DNA of 64,000 bases from positions 186,001-250,000 of the forward strand of contig NZ_JAKRNM010000002.1 of the NCBI RefSeq assembly GCF_022346995.1. The letters run 5' to 3'. Positions 44,425 to 52,708 of this stretch are shown piece after piece (within the stretch, counting starts at the first letter, position 1; every line of letters starts with the position of its first letter). The position numbers and the translations under genes are program-made. Source of the DNA: Paenibacillus sp. ACRRY (GTDB lineage Bacteria; Bacillota; Bacilli; Paenibacillales; Paenibacillaceae). Under the pieces are notes generated by a model. The model was given only the letters and a program-made list of their open reading frames with translations. It was not told the DNA's origin and did no database searches.

Positions 44425-45312
44425 GTGAGAAAAAAAGACGGGAAATGGTTTTATCTCTTCATCTCGCCTTGGCTGATCGGTTTCCTGGGGCTTACCCTGG
44501 GTCCGATCCTGTTTTCCATCTATATGAGCTTCACCAACTGGGATCTGTTCCAGACCCCGGAATTTATCGGGTTCGACAACTACAAAACGCTGCTCACCGA
44601 TGATCCACTGTTCTGGAAGTCCGTGGGTAATACGTTCTTCTATGCATTGATATCCATTCCACTCGGCATGTCGATCTCCCTCTGGATTGCCTATTATCTG
44701 AACAAAAAAATCAAGGGCATTACCTTTTTTCGCATATTGTTCTATCTGCCGTCGGTCGTACCGGTCGTAGCAAGCTCGCTGCTCTTCATTCATTTGCTGG
44801 CACCGACCGAAGGGTTGATTAACAAGGCTCTGTCCATCTTCGGCATTCCGGGTCCTGCCTGGCTGCTCGATCCGAACTGGGTCAAACCTGCATTGATTCT
44901 CATGTCCCTCTGGGGCGTTGGGGGTGGCGTGGTACTGCTGCTGGCGGGTATGAAAGGCATTCCCCAGGAGCTGTACGAGGCTGCTGCCATTGACGGAGCG
45001 AAGAGCACACAATCCTTCTTCCATATTACCTTTCCGATGCTCACGCCCGTCATCTTCTTCAATCTGGTTACCGGGATGATCGGAGCGCTGCAGACGTTCG
45101 CACAGGTGTTCATTGTTACCGCGGGCGGGCCTGACAATGCGAGCCAGATGGTCGTTCCCTACCTGTTCCAGAATGCATTCCAGTTCTACAAAATGGGCTA
45201 CGCCTCAGCCATAGCCTGGGTGCTGTTCATTATCATCATGGCACTCACCCTGGTTGTGTTCCGTTCATCGGCACTATGGGTGCACTACGAGGAGGGAAAA
45301 GCGAATGAGTAA
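44425..45312 (+). CDS. Sugar ABC transporter permease (MalF/UgpA type)
   Basis: A 295-residue permease with the EAA loop YEAAAIDGAKSTQSFFHITFPMLTP and the N-terminus WFYLFISPWLIGFLGLTLGPILFSIYMSFTNWD. A GTG start at 44425 follows GGGGAGGG. Its 3' end overlaps the next permease gene by 8 bases. Confidence 0.92.
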   Translation: MRKKDGKWFYLFISPWLIGFLGLTLGPILFSIYMSFTNWDLFQTPEFIGFDNYKTLLTDDPLFWKSVGNTFFYALISIPLGMSISLWIAYYLNKKIKGITFFRILFYLPSVVPVVASSLLFIHLLAPTEGLINKALSIFGIPGPAWLLDPNWVKPALILMSLWGVGGGVVLLLAGMKGIPQELYEAAAIDGAKSTQSFFHITFPMLTPVIFFNLVTGMIGALQTFAQVFIVTAGGPDNASQMVVPYLFQNAFQFYKMGYASAIAWVLFIIIMALTLVVFRSSALWVHYEEGKANE

Positions 45313-46150
45313 TCCATCCACTGCGGAGAAAACGATATCCTACATTTTTCTGATCCTGGTCGGGGTGCTGCTTGCTTCGCCCTTCCTGTACATGATCTCG
45401 ATTGCGCTGGCGAGTGACGCAACCACGGTGAAGTCGGCCTTTACATTTGTGCCGCTGGAGTTTCAATGGTCGAACTTCTACACGATTTTCACCAACAACA
45501 ACCTGGGCACCTATTTGAAAAATTCAATCATCATTACCGTATTCACCATCGTGGGTTCGGTCCTGTCAGCTTCCATCGTTTCTTATGGCTTCGCCCGTAT
45601 CAAGGCCAAAGGCAGCCGGTTTCTGTTTATCGTTCTGCTGAGCACCATGATGATTCCGGGTGAGGTCACGATGGTACCGCAGTTCATCATCTTCCGTCAT
45701 CTGGACTGGATCAATACATTTTATCCGCTCATCGTACCGAGCTTCTTCGCAGGGGCGTTCAACGTATTCCTGATCCGTCAGTTCGTGATGAGCATTCCGA
45801 AGTCGCTGGATGAAGCAGCGATGATCGACGGCATGGGACATCCGGGCATCTACTGGAAGATCATCATGCCGCTGACGTATCCCATCCTGGCGGCCATCGC
45901 CATTTTCTCGTTTTCCTATAACTGGGGGAACTTCATGGGGCCGCTCATCTATATCAATGATCCGGAGAAAATGCCGCTTGCGCTTGGCGTTCAGCTCCTG
46001 ACAACCGTTGGCGGCGGGCAGATGCCTCCTTGGAACCTGGTCATGATTGCTTCCTTGTTCCTGACCATTCCGATGGTGCTGGTCTATCTGTTCGGACAGC
46101 GTTATGTCTATGAAGCCAACATTAGCGGGGGCAGCAGCGGAATCAAGTAA
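45305..46150 (+). CDS. Sugar ABC transporter permease (MalG type)
   Basis: A 281-residue permease with the loop LDEAAMIDGMGHPGIYWKIIMPLTYP and PGEVTMVPQFIIFRHL. The ATG at 45305 follows GAGGGAAAAGCG and lies inside the end of the previous gene; a longer frame opening at 45254 within that gene is not needed. No ATPase gene follows. Confidence 0.92.
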   Translation: MSNPSTAEKTISYIFLILVGVLLASPFLYMISIALASDATTVKSAFTFVPLEFQWSNFYTIFTNNNLGTYLKNSIIITVFTIVGSVLSASIVSYGFARIKAKGSRFLFIVLLSTMMIPGEVTMVPQFIIFRHLDWINTFYPLIVPSFFAGAFNVFLIRQFVMSIPKSLDEAAMIDGMGHPGIYWKIIMPLTYPILAAIAIFSFSYNWGNFMGPLIYINDPEKMPLALGVQLLTTVGGGQMPPWNLVMIASLFLTIPMVLVYLFGQRYVYEANISGGSSGIK

Positions 46151-46165
46151 CGGGAGGTATGTACA

Positions 46166-46243
46166 ATGATTGAACCTGTCGTGAAAATCAGTGGATGTCA
46201 TGTTCGTGCATGGAGAAGGGATTGGGTGAACCATGGCGGATAA
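46166..46243 (+). CDS. 25-codon leader-type ORF overlapping the GH30 start
   Basis: An ATG with a strong GGGAGG site 7 bases upstream opens a 25-residue frame (MIEPVVKISGCHVRAWRRDW, then VNHGG) that stops at TAA 46241-46243, overlapping the GH30 start (46233) by 11 bases. The ribosome site here is better than that of GH30. It may be a coupling leader peptide or the remnant of a lost gene. Confidence 0.35.
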   Translation: MIEPVVKISGCHVRAWRRDWVNHGG

Positions 46244-47732
46244 CAAACAACGCAGCAGCCGCAACAGGAGCTATACCCTGATCGGTATGGCCCTGATTGT
46301 GCTTCTGGCGGGAGGAGGAATCATCGTGAATCAATTTTCCAATGAAAAATCCAAGATGCTCGCATTTGAGGGTGAGCCGGTACGTCTGCAACTGGAACAG
46401 TCCTATGACCATTTTGAAGGATGGGGCACGTCGCTTGCATGGTGGGCCAACGATCTGGGAGGATGGAAGGATCAGTCGAAGGTCGATGAAGTCATGGATT
46501 TGGTCTTTGATGCAGAAAAGGGACTGGGACTGAATATCGTCCGTTACAATATCGGCGGAGAAGAGAACCCGGAAATGAAGGCGCTTCGCCCTGGCGGTGA
46601 TGTTCCCGGCTTCCAACCTGAACCGGGCGTGTGGGACTGGGAGGCGGATGCAGGTCAGCGATCGGTATTGCAGGGCTCCCTGGAACGCGGAGTTAACATT
46701 GCTGAAGCATTCTCCAACTCACCACCGTATTGGATGACAATCAGCGGATCGGTAACGGGTGCTGTAGACGGCGGCAATAATCTGCGTGAGGATCAGTATG
46801 ACGCCTTTGCCGATTATTTGACCGAAGTGGTGAAGCATTACCGGGATGAGTGGGGCATTACGTTCCGGACGCTTGATCCCCTGAATGAACCTTCCTCGGA
46901 CTGGTGGAAAAAAGGCAACATGCAGGAAGGCAGTCACTTCAGCAACGACAAGCAGGCCGAGATCATCAAGAAGGTGGCTGCATCGCTGAAGAGCAAGGGA
47001 TTGGATGGTACGGTCATCAGTGCTGCGGACGACAACAGTATTGATGAAACCGTACACAACTTCAGCATCTATGATCAGGATACGCTGGATGTGATCGCGC
47101 AGATCAACACCCATTCTTATAATGGAAGCAAAATGGAGGAACTGCGCACGCTGGCCGAGCGGTACGGCAAGAAATTGTGGATGTCCGAGTATGGCACGGG
47201 AGGCAGTGAACCTCATCATCACGAAGATATGACATCGGTACAGGAACTGGCGGAGCGAATCATGTTTGATCTGAAAATCATGCAGCCTTCTGCCTGGGTC
47301 TACTGGCAGGCGGTTGAAGATGAAGGTGCGAATAATAACTGGGGCTTCATCCATGCCAATTTTAACGGGGATGAGCAGTATGAGATGACCAAGCAGTATT
47401 ACGGCATGGCCCAGTTCACCAAGTACATTCGTCCGGGTACGCAGATTATACCGACCGATGATGGACGTACGCTGGCTGCCTATGACGCAAAGCGCCAGAG
47501 ACTGGTGCTGGTTATCCGCAATGAACTGTCTGCAGGGAAAAAGGCGTTTGATTTGCAGTCTTTTGATATTGGGAATTCATCCACGGCACAGGTGTACCAG
47601 ACCTCACCGGACCGGAATATGGAACAGCTTGAGGACATTCCGGTGTATGCCAATGGAGTGGAAGTGCCGGTGGCGGACAATTCCGTGACCACCGTGGTGC
47701 TGGAAGGTGTAACGTTGAAGGCGGGCGAGTAG
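46233..47732 (+). CDS. GH30-family glycoside hydrolase, probably endo-beta-1,6-galactanase-like
   Basis: A 499-residue retaining hydrolase with a single N-terminal membrane anchor or signal helix (YTLIGMALIVLLAGGGIIVNQF), so it acts at the outer face. The barrel has FEGWGTSLAWWANDLGG, the acid/base Glu219 in LDPLNEPSSDWW and the nucleophile Glu319 in LWMSEYGTGG. A C-terminal beta domain follows. The WGTSLAWWA start and the GH35 neighbour fit subfamily 5 (endo-beta-1,6-galactanase) better than xylanases, but specificity is inferred. It is in the operon after the permeases, with a weak own ribosome site (GAGAAGGGA). Confidence 0.85.
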   Translation: MADNKQRSSRNRSYTLIGMALIVLLAGGGIIVNQFSNEKSKMLAFEGEPVRLQLEQSYDHFEGWGTSLAWWANDLGGWKDQSKVDEVMDLVFDAEKGLGLNIVRYNIGGEENPEMKALRPGGDVPGFQPEPGVWDWEADAGQRSVLQGSLERGVNIAEAFSNSPPYWMTISGSVTGAVDGGNNLREDQYDAFADYLTEVVKHYRDEWGITFRTLDPLNEPSSDWWKKGNMQEGSHFSNDKQAEIIKKVAASLKSKGLDGTVISAADDNSIDETVHNFSIYDQDTLDVIAQINTHSYNGSKMEELRTLAERYGKKLWMSEYGTGGSEPHHHEDMTSVQELAERIMFDLKIMQPSAWVYWQAVEDEGANNNWGFIHANFNGDEQYEMTKQYYGMAQFTKYIRPGTQIIPTDDGRTLAAYDAKRQRLVLVIRNELSAGKKAFDLQSFDIGNSSTAQVYQTSPDRNMEQLEDIPVYANGVEVPVADNSVTTVVLEGVTLKAGE

Positions 47733-47816
47733 ATGAAGCAGACGCAGATCCATTCGCTTAATTAGGAATAGACGAATGACATATGAACTCAAACATTTAA
47801 GAAGGAGGGGAACGCT

Positions 47817-50795
47817 TTGACAGAGAAACGATCCCTTTTGCTTCATGAGCAGGAGAAGAATACAGAACCTGGGGCTGACAACCGTGTTACTTCGGAATGG
47901 AGTTATGACCGGCATAGCTTCATGTGGAATGGACAACGCGTATTTCTGAACAGTGCAACGATTCATTACTTCCGGATGCCAAGAGAAGAGTGGCGAGAAG
48001 TATTAGTTAAGGCCAAACTGGCCGGCATGAACTGTATCGATACGTACTTTGCCTGGAACGTTCATGAACCCGAGGAAGGACAGTGGAATTTCGCAGGAGA
48101 TCATGACTGTGGAGCCTTCCTGGATCTGTGTGCCGAACTGGGTATGTGGGTCATTGCACGTCCAGGCCCATTCATCTGTGCAGAATGGGATTTTGGCGGA
48201 TTTCCTTACTGGCTGGAAACGAAGCCAAACGTGAAATTCCGTGAAAACAACGAAACCTATCTGCACTATGTGGACCTGTACTTCGACCGGATCATACCGA
48301 TCATCCGTGAACGCCAGGTTTCCGCTGGAGGCAGCGTCATTCTTGTCCAGGTGGAGAACGAATACGGGTATCTGATGGATGACGCCGCAGCAAGCGACCA
48401 TATGATTCGCCTCCGGGATGGATTGCTGCAGCGGGGTATCGAAGTTCCGCTCATTACCAGTGTAGGGGGTGCAGAGGGGACGATCGAAGGGGCCAACTTC
48501 TGGTCAGGTGCTGACGGGCATTATGCGAAGCTGCGTGATAAACAGCCGGATACGCCGAAGATGGTTACTGAGTTCTGGACCGGATGGTTCGAGAATTGGG
48601 GTGGACCCTCTGCCATTCAGAAAACGGCGCCATTACTGGAAAAGCGGCTGATGGAGGTTCTCCGTGCCGGGTATACCGGGATCAGCCATTATATGTTCTA
48701 TGGCGGGACCAACTTTGGCGGATATGGCGGAAGAACCGTGGGCAGCAGCGACATATTCATGGTCACTTCGTATGACTACGATGCACCGCTGAATGAATAC
48801 GGGCGTGTGACGCCGAAGTACGCGGTAACGAAGAAGTGGTCCTATTTCGTAAATGCGTTCGGAGCGTTCTTCATGGAATCCGAAGAGGTGCCGGAAGCGG
48901 AGACTAGCCCGCGCCATCCAAAGGGGACTTCCATGCGAGGCCGACGTTCTGGCGACCAGACGGTCTGGTTTCTGGAGAGTCACTTGGATGAACGACAGAC
49001 GCTGCCTATTACGCTGGAAGAAGGACGGACCCTTCATGTTGCCTTGGGTCCTGGGCAGATCGTTCCGGTTTTTGACCGGATTCGGATTGCGGATGATGTT
49101 TTCCTGACTGGTGGTGTGTGGATTACAGGCAACGAAATGGTGAATGGTGAACGAACGTTGTTCATTGTGGGAGATACGGGACAGCGTTCGGTTGTGGAAC
49201 TGGAAGCTCCGTCCCTGCGAGTGATAAGCAGCAGCATGCAGCTGCTCCTGGATCACGACCCGGAAAGTGATGTGCGGCGCCTGGATTTGTTCCATTTCCG
49301 TGAACCCGGTACGATTCGTCTGGAGGCTGGCGGTGTCCCGCTCCGTATCATTGTACTGGACAGTGAAGCGATGGACAGAACCTGGAGAATTGAAGGCGCG
49401 GATCAGGAACAACTGCGTTATGTGATCGGGTTGGATGATGTTGACATTCTGCCATCCGGGCAGGTCAAGGGCATGATCTCCGATCCGGACCGGTCCATGA
49501 TGCTGCTCGGTGGCTGGCCCTGTGGTGAACAGATACTGACTGGACGCGAGTTCATTCACCCGGATGCCGCAGTGGAGTCCAGTCATGCGCAGGATTACCA
49601 TGCGACGAAGGGCACTCACCATCAGCAGCTGCCAGTGCTGCCGATGCCTCCAAGGTTGTCTGGATCCCCGGACGTATCGCGTATCAAGTTGGAAGCAGCG
49701 GCGCTATCACCGAGCGGTCAACCGGAACACTTTGCTGAGTACGGGCAGGACTACGGATATTTGCTCTATGAATGCGACTTCCACAGTGAGGAAGGCAGTG
49801 CGAGCAATCTCATTCTGCCGGATCTTCAGGATACGGCCAGAGTATACGTGGGTGGCGTGGAACAGGCGCTGGTAAGACAGGTTGGAGCGGCGGCTATCCC
49901 GGTGAGGACTGTAAAAGGAACGAACAGGCTCCAGATCCTGATCCAGCACATGGGAAGGCTCAATTTCTCCCCACATCTGGGAGAGAACAAAGGATTGGCA
50001 GGACCTGTGTATCTTGGCGGCTCCGTACAGGATATCCGGCGGGACTGGCAAGCAGCAAGTGGAATTGTTCATCTGGAGGAAGTAAATTATATGGAGGAAC
50101 ATCCGCTTCTCAGCCGGAATTTCACGCTGGATGGCATGGACCGCGCCATTCTGGTTGGAGCTGTAAGCAAAGGGCTGCGAGTTAATGGTATCGATGTACC
50201 GCTCGAAGGATATCAGGACTGGTTTTCATTCCATACAGTGGATCTGTCACTCTATTTGAAACGGGGTGAAGTCAACACACTGGAGATGCCTTACAGCACC
50301 AGTCCTCTGAACCGATTGGAGCTTATTCTGTACCGAAATGAAGATGAGCTGACGGACTGGCGCATGGCTGGCAACGAAGCACTGCTTCCCAAGCAGTGGG
50401 GAACGCTGGGTACATTCGATGAATCAGCCGATCCTATGGAAACAAAGGATGTCATTCAGTATGGTGGCAATCACATGGCCAACCCGTTGATTGATCGTTC
50501 ATATGGCCAGCCGGTGTGGTATCGCTGGAAGTTCTCCCGGCCTGATGTACCGGAACATTACCGAGTGAACCTGATGGTTCGGCTTACCGGAATGAGCAAG
50601 GGAACACTCCATCTGAATGGACATCATCTGGGCCGATATTGGCAGATTGGTCCGCAGGAAGATTACAAAGTTCCCGTTTCTTGGCTCCAGGACGAGAATG
50701 AACTGCTCGTATTTGACGAGGAAGGTTGTGCACCTGATCGAATACGACTTCTGTTTGATAAGCCGTCCCAATACCCATGGGTTGTAATTGAATAA
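47817..50795 (+). CDS. GH35 beta-galactosidase, intracellular
   Basis: A 992-residue enzyme without a signal peptide. The TIM barrel opens with FLNSATIHYFRMPREEWREVLVKAKLAGMNCIDTYFAWNVHEPEEG and RPGPFICAEWDFGGFPYWL, highly typical of GH35. The acid/base is Glu182 in QVENEYG and the nucleophile Glu252 in MVTEFWTGW. Long C-terminal beta domains include a galactose-binding-like fold with FVHLNGHHLGRYW-like GTLHLNGHHLGRYWQIGPQ. A TTG start at 47817 is taken because GAAGGAGGGG precedes it. It probably removes terminal galactose from imported galacto-oligosaccharides and is the last gene of the LacI-controlled operon. Confidence 0.93.
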   Translation: MTEKRSLLLHEQEKNTEPGADNRVTSEWSYDRHSFMWNGQRVFLNSATIHYFRMPREEWREVLVKAKLAGMNCIDTYFAWNVHEPEEGQWNFAGDHDCGAFLDLCAELGMWVIARPGPFICAEWDFGGFPYWLETKPNVKFRENNETYLHYVDLYFDRIIPIIRERQVSAGGSVILVQVENEYGYLMDDAAASDHMIRLRDGLLQRGIEVPLITSVGGAEGTIEGANFWSGADGHYAKLRDKQPDTPKMVTEFWTGWFENWGGPSAIQKTAPLLEKRLMEVLRAGYTGISHYMFYGGTNFGGYGGRTVGSSDIFMVTSYDYDAPLNEYGRVTPKYAVTKKWSYFVNAFGAFFMESEEVPEAETSPRHPKGTSMRGRRSGDQTVWFLESHLDERQTLPITLEEGRTLHVALGPGQIVPVFDRIRIADDVFLTGGVWITGNEMVNGERTLFIVGDTGQRSVVELEAPSLRVISSSMQLLLDHDPESDVRRLDLFHFREPGTIRLEAGGVPLRIIVLDSEAMDRTWRIEGADQEQLRYVIGLDDVDILPSGQVKGMISDPDRSMMLLGGWPCGEQILTGREFIHPDAAVESSHAQDYHATKGTHHQQLPVLPMPPRLSGSPDVSRIKLEAAALSPSGQPEHFAEYGQDYGYLLYECDFHSEEGSASNLILPDLQDTARVYVGGVEQALVRQVGAAAIPVRTVKGTNRLQILIQHMGRLNFSPHLGENKGLAGPVYLGGSVQDIRRDWQAASGIVHLEEVNYMEEHPLLSRNFTLDGMDRAILVGAVSKGLRVNGIDVPLEGYQDWFSFHTVDLSLYLKRGEVNTLEMPYSTSPLNRLELILYRNEDELTDWRMAGNEALLPKQWGTLGTFDESADPMETKDVIQYGGNHMANPLIDRSYGQPVWYRWKFSRPDVPEHYRVNLMVRLTGMSKGTLHLNGHHLGRYWQIGPQEDYKVPVSWLQDENELLVFDEEGCAPDRIRLLFDKPSQYPWVVIE

Positions 50796-50982
50796 CCTTC
50801 AAGTCTGAATAGGCATGGTTAACCGTGTCCAGTAGGACTCCTTTTTGAACAGTACGGTGATTGTTTCTATCATCTGCTGTGCAATAGGGGTCTTTTTTTC
50901 ATGTTTTTGGTACAATGGATAGGAAACATATGGATATGGATGAATAGAGTTTGATGACAGTTTGGCTTAAAGGAGACGATCC

Positions 50983-51540
50983 ATGAATACCCCGTTTGTG
51001 TTTGACGAGTTCCCTATGCTTAAGACCGACCGCTTCAACCTGCGAGCCGCAGCTGAAGAGGATGCCCTGGATGTTATGGCGTTGTATTCCAATGAGACGG
51101 TTGTGGAATTCATGCCGTTTACACCTTTCGAGAGTGTGAACGATGCGATGGATGAGATCGGTTGGTATACGAAGATTTTCAGGGAGCAGTCCGGTCTGCG
51201 CTGGATGATTGAAGATCCCAAGTCCGGTAAAGTGGTGGGTACCTGCGGGTTCCTCAATAGAGAAGAAGTACATAATCGTGCAGAGATCGGATACGATTTG
51301 CATCCCGAGTATTGGGGGAAGGGCGTCATGTCTGAGGTAGCACGTGCCGTGCTGCATTTTGGCTTCATGAACATGCAGCTGAACAAGATTGAAGCGAGAG
51401 TGGAACCGAAGAATGAGGCCTCGATCGGGCTCCTGCACAAGCTTGGTTTTCAACAGGAAGGTCTGCTGCGGCAGCATGAGTTTGAGAAGGGACGGTACAT
51501 CGATCTTGCGGTGTTCTCCAAGTTAAAGAGTGAGGTATAG
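50983..51540 (+). CDS. RimJ/RimL-type GNAT acetyltransferase
   Basis: A 185-residue acetyltransferase of the Acetyltransf_3 type. It begins LKTDRFNLRAAAEEDALDVMALYSN, has the strand EIGYDLHPEYWGKGVMSEVARAVLHFGF with the acetyl-CoA loop, and ends ARVEPKNEASIGLLHKLGFQQEGLLRQHEF. Members acetylate N-termini of ribosomal proteins, spermidine-like amines or drugs; the substrate here is not determinable. AAAGGAG precedes the ATG. It is a single gene. Confidence 0.92.
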   Translation: MNTPFVFDEFPMLKTDRFNLRAAAEEDALDVMALYSNETVVEFMPFTPFESVNDAMDEIGWYTKIFREQSGLRWMIEDPKSGKVVGTCGFLNREEVHNRAEIGYDLHPEYWGKGVMSEVARAVLHFGFMNMQLNKIEARVEPKNEASIGLLHKLGFQQEGLLRQHEFEKGRYIDLAVFSKLKSEV

Positions 51541-51575
51541 GAAACACGAACCTGCAAGGATTCACATAGGCTAAA

Positions 51576-51629
51576 GGCCGCGCCTCTTCGCGGCCGAACG
51601 AAGACCGAACCATGTTCCGGTCTTTTTTC
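51576..51629 (+). terminator. Double hairpin terminator after the acetyltransferase gene
   Basis: A GC-rich hairpin (GGCCGCG/CGCGGCC, 51576-51595) is followed by a second one (AGACCGAAC/GTTCCGGTCT, 51602-51623) with a T6 run. Confidence 0.8.
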
Positions 51630-51754
51630 GTTTTTTGGGAACCCTGCATGAACGGTGCATTATCCATATCAGACGGGGAGATCGTCCATGGAAGGATGGA
51701 AGAGCCTTGGATATAATCAAAAGTTACTGCATTAACAACAAGGAGGAATCGTCA

Positions 51755-52591
51755 ATGAAACTGGTCATAAATCAAGATGGCATGGGTCCGGGAGTGATCT
51801 TGCCGGGGACATCTGTATATAAGTTACGTGCTGAACGGAGTGGACGCGAGTATGTAATTAATGTTTTTGTTCCGGAGATCGCTCCCCCTTCCAGTGGATA
51901 TCCCGTGATCTATTTGCTCGATGCCAATGCCGTGTTCGGTACCATGGTGGAGGCCATGCGCGTACAATCCGCTCGTTCGGACAAAACGGGAGTGGTCCCG
52001 GCATTGATTGTCGGGATTGGTTACGAGGCTAAGCAGCCCTTTCCACCAGAGAGATACTACGATTTCATGATGCCGGTTCCGGAAGCGGACTTGCCTCGAA
52101 GACCGGATGGCGCAAGCTGGCCTGAACATGGAGGGGCAGAAGCGTTCATGCATTTTATTGAAGAACAGTTGAAGCCGGAGGTGGAGGAGAAGTATTCCAT
52201 TAATCGCAGCAGGCAATCCATCGTAGGTCACTCCCTCGGCGGGTTATTGGTATTGCAGATGCTGCTGGGCAATCCCGGAACGTTTCGCCATTACATCGCA
52301 GGCAGTCCGTCCATCCACTGGAATTCAGCTTGGATTGCGCAGCAGAGAGTGTCATGGGTCTCGCTCGCGGAGAATTGCGGGAAGGAGATGCATGTTTTAA
52401 TCACAGCAGGGGAGCAGGAAGGAAGTCACCCGAGCGGCGTAGTGGACCGTTCCAGGGAGCTCGCACATTGGCTGGGCCAGACTGGACTTGAGGGCTTCAG
52501 TGCCGAGTTTACATGCTTTGAAGATGAAGGTCATATTTCGGTACTGCCGATATTGATGAGCAGGGCAATCCGATTTGCCTCCAGAGGATAG
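51755..52591 (+). CDS. Siderophore-esterase-like alpha/beta hydrolase (Fes/IroE-type)
   Basis: A 278-residue cytoplasmic esterase of the putative esterase (PF00756-like) family. The nucleophile elbow is GHSLGG (Ser160), preceded by the NRSRQSIV strand; the histidine is in DEGHISVLP. Close relatives hydrolyse trilactone siderophores or S-formylglutathione-like esters. The position just upstream of a Btr-like regulator and a FeuABC-like importer supports release of iron from a ferric siderophore. CAAGGAGG precedes the ATG. Confidence 0.82.
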   Translation: MKLVINQDGMGPGVILPGTSVYKLRAERSGREYVINVFVPEIAPPSSGYPVIYLLDANAVFGTMVEAMRVQSARSDKTGVVPALIVGIGYEAKQPFPPERYYDFMMPVPEADLPRRPDGASWPEHGGAEAFMHFIEEQLKPEVEEKYSINRSRQSIVGHSLGGLLVLQMLLGNPGTFRHYIAGSPSIHWNSAWIAQQRVSWVSLAENCGKEMHVLITAGEQEGSHPSGVVDRSRELAHWLGQTGLEGFSAEFTCFEDEGHISVLPILMSRAIRFASRG

Positions 52592-52674
52592 TGGATCATT
52601 TCTTTTTCGAATGTGTCGATCCTGAGAAGGTCGTGCGACATCCTGCGAACATTTGATATACTAGAACGAGTAAA

Positions 52675-52689
52675 TGAGAATGGTTATCA
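52675..52689. promoter_or_regulatory. Fur-box-like site before the Btr-like gene
   Basis: TGAGAATGGTTATCA matches the core of the bacterial Fur box (TGATAATnATTATCA) at most positions and lies 20 bp before the start codon. Confidence 0.55.
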
Positions 52690-52708
52690 AATGGAGGTAG
52701 GAAAATAG

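Noticed and set aside
48633..49622. 329-codon open frame on the minus strand inside the GH35 gene
   Set aside because: It lies fully within a well-supported GH35 coding region, has no ribosome site and shows no family motif; a mirror frame due to codon bias.
50796..50895. T7 run near 50889 as terminator of the GH35 operon
   Set aside because: The only pairing partner (GGACTCC/GGGGTC) is more than 50 bases away and imperfect; too weak to list as a feature.
50899..51477. 192-codon minus-strand frame over the acetyltransferase
   Set aside because: The plus strand encodes an unmistakable GNAT protein with a ribosome site; the opposite frame has neither.
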